Of a stretch of 64,000 nt of DNA, positions 60,602 to 64,000 are shown in pieces; positions within the stretch are counted from its first letter, which is position 1, and each line of letters opens with the position of its first letter. The stretch covers positions 124,001 through 188,000 of the forward strand of contig NZ_JOHO01000006.1 in the NCBI RefSeq assembly GCF_000719705.1, in the 5' to 3' direction. The position numbers and the translations under genes were made by a program. Source of the DNA: Streptomyces sp. NRRL S-350. Lineage in GTDB: Bacteria; Actinomycetota; Actinomycetes; Streptomycetales; Streptomycetaceae. A model generated the notes under the pieces. The model was not told the origin of the DNA. It saw nothing but the letters and a program-made list of their open reading frames with translations, and searched no databases.

Positions 60602-62317
60602 ATGCTGTTCAACCCGCGCACCTACGACCCCGCGCAGTTCGACGAGCCGACCCGCCGGCTGCTGCGCGCGACCGTGGACTGGTTCGAGTCCCGCGGCAAG
60701 AAGGCGCTGATCGACACCTACATCGACCGCAGCTGGTACGCCGACTTCCTCGAATTCGCCGCGAAGGAGGGCCTGTTCGCGGAGTTCCTGACCCCCTCGG
60801 CGGCGGACCCCGACAAGCGCTGGGACACCGCCCGGATCGCCGAACTCAACGAGATCCTCGGCTTCTACGGCCTCGGCTACTGGTACACCTGGCAGGTCAC
60901 CATCCTGGGCCTCGGCCCGGTCTGGCAGAGCGAGAACGAGGCCGTCCGGGCCCGCGCGGCCAAGCTCCTCGCGGAGGGCCACGTCATGGCGTTCGGCCTC
61001 TCCGAGCGCACCCACGGCGCCGACATCTACTCCACCGACATGATCCTCACCCCGGACGGCGAGGGCGGCTTCACCGCGACCGGCTCCAAGTACTACATCG
61101 GCAACGGCAACGTGGCCGGCCTGGTCTCGGTCTTCGGCCGCCGCTCGGACGTCGAGGGCCCCGAGGGCTACGTGTTCTTCGCCGCCGACAGCCGCCACGA
61201 GGCGTACCACCTGGTCAAGAACGTGGTCAACGCCCAGATGTACGTCAGCGAGTTCCGCCTGGAGGACTACCCGGTGCGCGCCGAGGACGTGCTGCACACC
61301 GGCCCGGCCGCCTTCGACGCCGCCCTGAACACGGTCAACGTCGGCAAGTTCAACCTCTGCACCGCCTCCATCGGCATCTGCGAGCACGCGATGTACGAGG
61401 CCGTCACGCACGCGCAGAACCGGGTGCTGTACGGCAAGCGGGTCACCGACTTCCCGCACGTCAAGCGCGAGCTGACCGACGCCTACGTCCGCCTGGTCGC
61501 GATGAAGCTGTTCAGCGCGCGGGCCGTGGACTACTTCCGCACCGCCTCCCCCGAGGACCGCCGGTATCTGCTGTTCAACCCGATGACCAAGATGAAGGTC
61601 ACCACCGAGGGCGAGAAGGTCATCGACCTGATGTGGGACGTCATCGCGGCCAAGGGCTTCGAGGCGGACACCTACTTCGACAAGGCGGCGAAGGACATCC
61701 GTGGCCTGCCGAAGCTGGAGGGCACCGTCCACGTCAACCTGGCGCTGATCCTCAAGTTCATGGGCAACTACCTGTTCGCCCCGGCCGATTACGCCCCGGT
61801 GCCGAGCCGGCTGGACGCCGCCGACGACGCCTTCCTGTTCCGCCAGGGCCCGGCCCGCGGCCTCGGCGCGATCCGCTTCCACGACTGGCGCACCGCCTAC
61901 GACCGCCAGGCGCAGCTGCCCAACGTCGCCCGGTTCCGCGAACAGGCCGACAGCTTCTGCGAGTTGCTGCTCAACCACGCGCCGAGCAAGGAGCAGCAGG
62001 CCGACCTGGACTTCCTGCTGGAGATCGGCCAGCTCTTCGCGCTGCTCGTCTACGGCCAGCTGGTGCTGGAGCAGGCCGAGTTGACCGGCCTGGACGCCAC
62101 CGAAGACGGCCGCGACGTGCTGGACCAGATCTTCGACGCCCTGGTCCGCGACTTCTCCGCGCACGCCACCGAGCTGCACGGCAAGGCCTCCACCACCGAG
62201 GAGCAGGCCGCCTGGGCGCTCGCGAACGTGCGCCGGCCGGTGTCGGACGCGGCGCGGGCCGAGCGGGTCTGGGGCCGGGTCGAGGCGCTCTCGGGCGCGT
62301 ACGAGATGCAGCCGTAA
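60602..62317 (+). CDS. acyl-CoA dehydrogenase (large, multi-domain form)
   Basis: A 571-residue FAD enzyme of the acyl-CoA dehydrogenase superfamily. Middle domain: HVMAFGLSERTHGADIYST and GSKYYIGNGNVA; C-terminal helical domain includes FNLCTASIGICEHAMYEAV. A further helical region of about 170 residues after 400 makes it longer than the usual 380-400, as in the AidB-like or long-chain branches. The catalytic base is not obvious by eye. Chosen ATG has CGGGAG upstream; a long readable frame ahead belongs to the PadR gene in another phase. Probable target of that PadR. Confidence 0.87.
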   Translation: MLFNPRTYDPAQFDEPTRRLLRATVDWFESRGKKALIDTYIDRSWYADFLEFAAKEGLFAEFLTPSAADPDKRWDTARIAELNEILGFYGLGYWYTWQVTILGLGPVWQSENEAVRARAAKLLAEGHVMAFGLSERTHGADIYSTDMILTPDGEGGFTATGSKYYIGNGNVAGLVSVFGRRSDVEGPEGYVFFAADSRHEAYHLVKNVVNAQMYVSEFRLEDYPVRAEDVLHTGPAAFDAALNTVNVGKFNLCTASIGICEHAMYEAVTHAQNRVLYGKRVTDFPHVKRELTDAYVRLVAMKLFSARAVDYFRTASPEDRRYLLFNPMTKMKVTTEGEKVIDLMWDVIAAKGFEADTYFDKAAKDIRGLPKLEGTVHVNLALILKFMGNYLFAPADYAPVPSRLDAADDAFLFRQGPARGLGAIRFHDWRTAYDRQAQLPNVARFREQADSFCELLLNHAPSKEQQADLDFLLEIGQLFALLVYGQLVLEQAELTGLDATEDGRDVLDQIFDALVRDFSAHATELHGKASTTEEQAAWALANVRRPVSDAARAERVWGRVEALSGAYEMQP

Positions 62318-62344
62318 CGACGGCCGCGGCACGGAAGGCCCCCT

Positions 62345-62372
62345 GGGGTGCCGGTCGGCGGACCGGCACCCC
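62345..62372. terminator. bidirectional terminator
   Basis: Perfect 12-bp stem GGGGTGCCGGTC / GACCGGCACCCC with GGCG loop, between the acyl-CoA dehydrogenase and the convergent response regulator. Confidence 0.8.
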
Positions 62373-62442
62373 GGGCTCACCTCCGGGCGGGCGCACGGCC
62401 CCGCGCCCGGGCGGCCCTCCGGGCGGGCGGCACGGGCGGGCC

Positions 62443-63135
62443 TCAGCCGTCGCCGAGGCCCATGTCGCGGGCCCGGGCGACCGCCTCGGCACGGGTGGCG
62501 ACGTGCAGTTTCTCGAAGATGTGCGTGATGTGGTTGCGGACGGTCTTCTCCGCGACCACCAGCTCCCGGGCGATCCGCCGGTTGTCCAGCCCGCGCGCGA
62601 CCAGGCCCAGCACCTCGGCCTCACGGGCGGTGAGGTCCGGGAACAGCTGCCCCGCCTCCCGCATCCGGGCCCCGGCCAGCAGGGCGGCGATCCGCCCGGC
62701 CACCTCGCCGCCGAACACCGCGCCGCCCGCCGCGACCGTCCGCACCGCGTGCAGCACCTCCTCCCGGCCGGCGCCCTTGACCAGGTAGCCGCGCGCACCG
62801 GCCTGGAGTGCGGCGAGCAGGTTGCCGTCGTCGTCCGACATGGTCAGCATCAGCACCGGCGGCGGCGCTTCCTGCGCGGCGAGCGCGCGGACGGCCTCCA
62901 GCCCCGAGCCGTCGGGCAGCGAGAGGTCCATGATCACCACGTCGGGGCGGTGCCCGGCGACCGCCTCCGGCACCTCGGCGACCCGCTCGGCCTCCGCGAC
63001 CACCAGGACGCCCGCGGCGCTCTCCAGCGCCGCTTTGAGCCCCTCCCGGAAGAGGGGGTGATCATCGACGATCAGTACACGGACGGGTGTTGTGTCACCC
63101 GGGGTCGAGGGTGCCGGCGGCAGCTTTTCATCCAC
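62443..63135 (-). CDS. orphan LuxR-type response regulator
   Basis: A 230-residue response regulator. Receiver: VLIVDDHPLFREGL, phospho-acceptor in VVIMDLSLPDGSG, and YLVKGAG; DNA-binding part LTAREAEVLGLVARGLDN then KTVRNHITHIFEKLHVATR. I start at the GTG giving VDEKLPPAP; a longer frame adds 60 residues of Pro/Gly repeat encoded by GGGACC-type repeats and is unlikely. No kinase neighbours it. Confidence 0.88.
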   Translation of the reverse strand: MDEKLPPAPSTPGDTTPVRVLIVDDHPLFREGLKAALESAAGVLVVAEAERVAEVPEAVAGHRPDVVIMDLSLPDGSGLEAVRALAAQEAPPPVLMLTMSDDDGNLLAALQAGARGYLVKGAGREEVLHAVRTVAAGGAVFGGEVAGRIAALLAGARMREAGQLFPDLTAREAEVLGLVARGLDNRRIARELVVAEKTVRNHITHIFEKLHVATRAEAVARARDMGLGDG

Positions 63136-63311
63136 CCGGCCGACACTATCAGCGGCGATCCCGCTACTTTCCGTGACGTGCCCCGGAGTCGTCCGCGTGG
63201 CGGGCGGGGCGGGAGCGGATCCGGGCTGGGACCGCTCCGATCCGGCCCCGGGACCGGGACCGGGACCGGTCGGAGCCAGGCCCAGGATCGGTCGGAGCCG
63301 AGCACTCGCTC

Positions 63312-63977
63312 TCAACTCCACGGACGGACCCGCTCCGAGCGCACGGGCCCGGCGTCCCGCGCCGCCCCCGGGACGGCGCCCGGGGCGCCGATCCGGCCCA
63401 GCACGGCGGTGACCGGCTTGCGTGACCCGGCCCGCAGGCCGTACCGCTCTCCCGCCCTGACGTAGACCAAGTCACCGGGGAAAACCGGCACTTCGCCGAG
63501 ATCGCCGAGGAAGGCGCCCGGCCCGGAGAGGACCAGCAGGAAGGCGTCGGCCGCCCGGTCCTCGTACGGTCCGCAGAGGCCGCCAGGTTCGAGCTCCACC
63601 GAATCCACGTCCACCTGCCGCCAGGCCCGGGCCGTCGCGGGGCCCGACCGCTGGGCAGGGATGTCGGAGCGGGACGGAACGGGGCGGACGGTGAGCAGAG
63701 CGGTCGGCGCGCCCCGGACGGCGGCGAGCCGGCAGGTGCTGCCCGGCCGGTGGTGCAGGGCCTCTCCCGGAGTGAGGACCCGGCCGGCCGCGAACAGCCG
63801 ACCGGAGAGCACCACGGTCACCGACTCCGCCGAACCGTACGGGAGTTGATCGACCCGGACACCGGGCGGCAGGGTCTCGACGGTCAGGCCGGCGCGGACG
63901 GACGGCCGCTGCTCCGGGTCGATCAGGCGCCGGAAGACGGGCGCGGTGCGGGGGACGGCAGCGGGGACGACGATCAC
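63312..63977 (-). CDS. bicupin-like hypothetical protein
   Basis: A 221-residue protein with two cupin-like halves: the first around SVTVVLSGRLFAAGRVLTPGEAL, the second around AFLLVLSGPGAFLGDLGEVPVFPGDLVYV. Metal-binding His residues of typical cupins are mostly missing, so it may bind a ligand rather than catalyse. GTG start with GAGGAGG ahead, close to the window edge, so the gene is complete. The 176 bases to the next gene are GGGACC-repeat rich. Function unknown. Confidence 0.75.
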   Translation of the reverse strand: MIVVPAAVPRTAPVFRRLIDPEQRPSVRAGLTVETLPPGVRVDQLPYGSAESVTVVLSGRLFAAGRVLTPGEALHHRPGSTCRLAAVRGAPTALLTVRPVPSRSDIPAQRSGPATARAWRQVDVDSVELEPGGLCGPYEDRAADAFLLVLSGPGAFLGDLGEVPVFPGDLVYVRAGERYGLRAGSRKPVTAVLGRIGAPGAVPGAARDAGPVRSERVRPWS

Positions 63978-64000
63978 GAGGGGCCTCCTCGGACGGGGGC

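Overview
The window is very GC-rich DNA with dense, often overlapping genes, GTG/TTG starts, Gly/Ala/Pro-rich protein tails and many two-component, ABC-transporter and secreted-hydrolase genes. This points to a Streptomycetaceae chromosome (Streptomyces or Kitasatospora). A full paaABCDE operon, a chitinase with a DasR-type operator, F420-dependent and NCS1 proteins and a Tat-exported cholesterol oxidase homologue all fit that. I see no rRNA, tRNA, insertion sequence, prophage or CRISPR.

Layout. 0-9.4 kb: a DRB0094-type RNA ligase, the molybdate importer modABC, a sensor kinase/regulator pair, and a divergent ABC exporter (one ATPase, two paralogous permeases). 9.5-16.9 kb: a phosphotransferase, a large orphan protein with a degenerate nuclease-like N terminus, a Pth2-type hydrolase, small conserved proteins and a flavin monooxygenase. 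16.9-21.1 kb: paaA-E (phenylacetyl-CoA epoxidation) behind a PaaR-like operator. 21.2-28.8 kb: an M20 peptidase, an orphan response regulator, an aldo/keto reductase with a TetR regulator, a GlsB-type membrane protein and a GT1 glycosyltransferase. 28.9-34.0 kb: a cyclic-amide/ureide salvage operon (nitrilase-type amidohydrolase, dihydropyrimidinase, F420-type oxidoreductase, NCS1 permease). 34.4-43.8 kb: a large integral-membrane patatin-like lipase, a cysteine dioxygenase-rhodanese pair behind a tiny Cys leader peptide, and an OpuC/Osm-type osmoprotectant importer followed by a lipoprotein. 44-54.6 kb: a GH18 chitinase, a Bcr/CflA efflux pump, a phosphodiesterase, an ATP-grasp/small-protein pair, glutaryl-CoA dehydrogenase, a GNAT enzyme and AzlCD. 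54.7-64 kb: an XRE-cupin regulator, the cholesterol oxidase homologue, fumarase, an SPW protein, a PadR regulator followed by an acyl-CoA dehydrogenase, another response regulator and a bicupin protein.

The most unusual structure is not a gene. At five intergenic places (about 9.4, 21.1, 24.9, 28.8 and 46.2 kb) there are arrays of 7-bp units: GNNNACA-like heptads on one side and their complements, CYGTYAN, on the other. They converge head to head on a short centre, usually close to GATTTCG-AAAT, and form long imperfect inverted repeats. One array fills the gap between two convergent stop codons exactly; another runs into the 3' end of a transporter gene. I do not recognise this as a described actinomycete element.

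Other themes: several readable regulatory sites (PaaR-, DasR- and PadR-like operators, a cysteine leader peptide), and many short tandem repeats of different unit length (8, 9, 14, 15, 16-17, 24 bp) in gaps and in protein tails.
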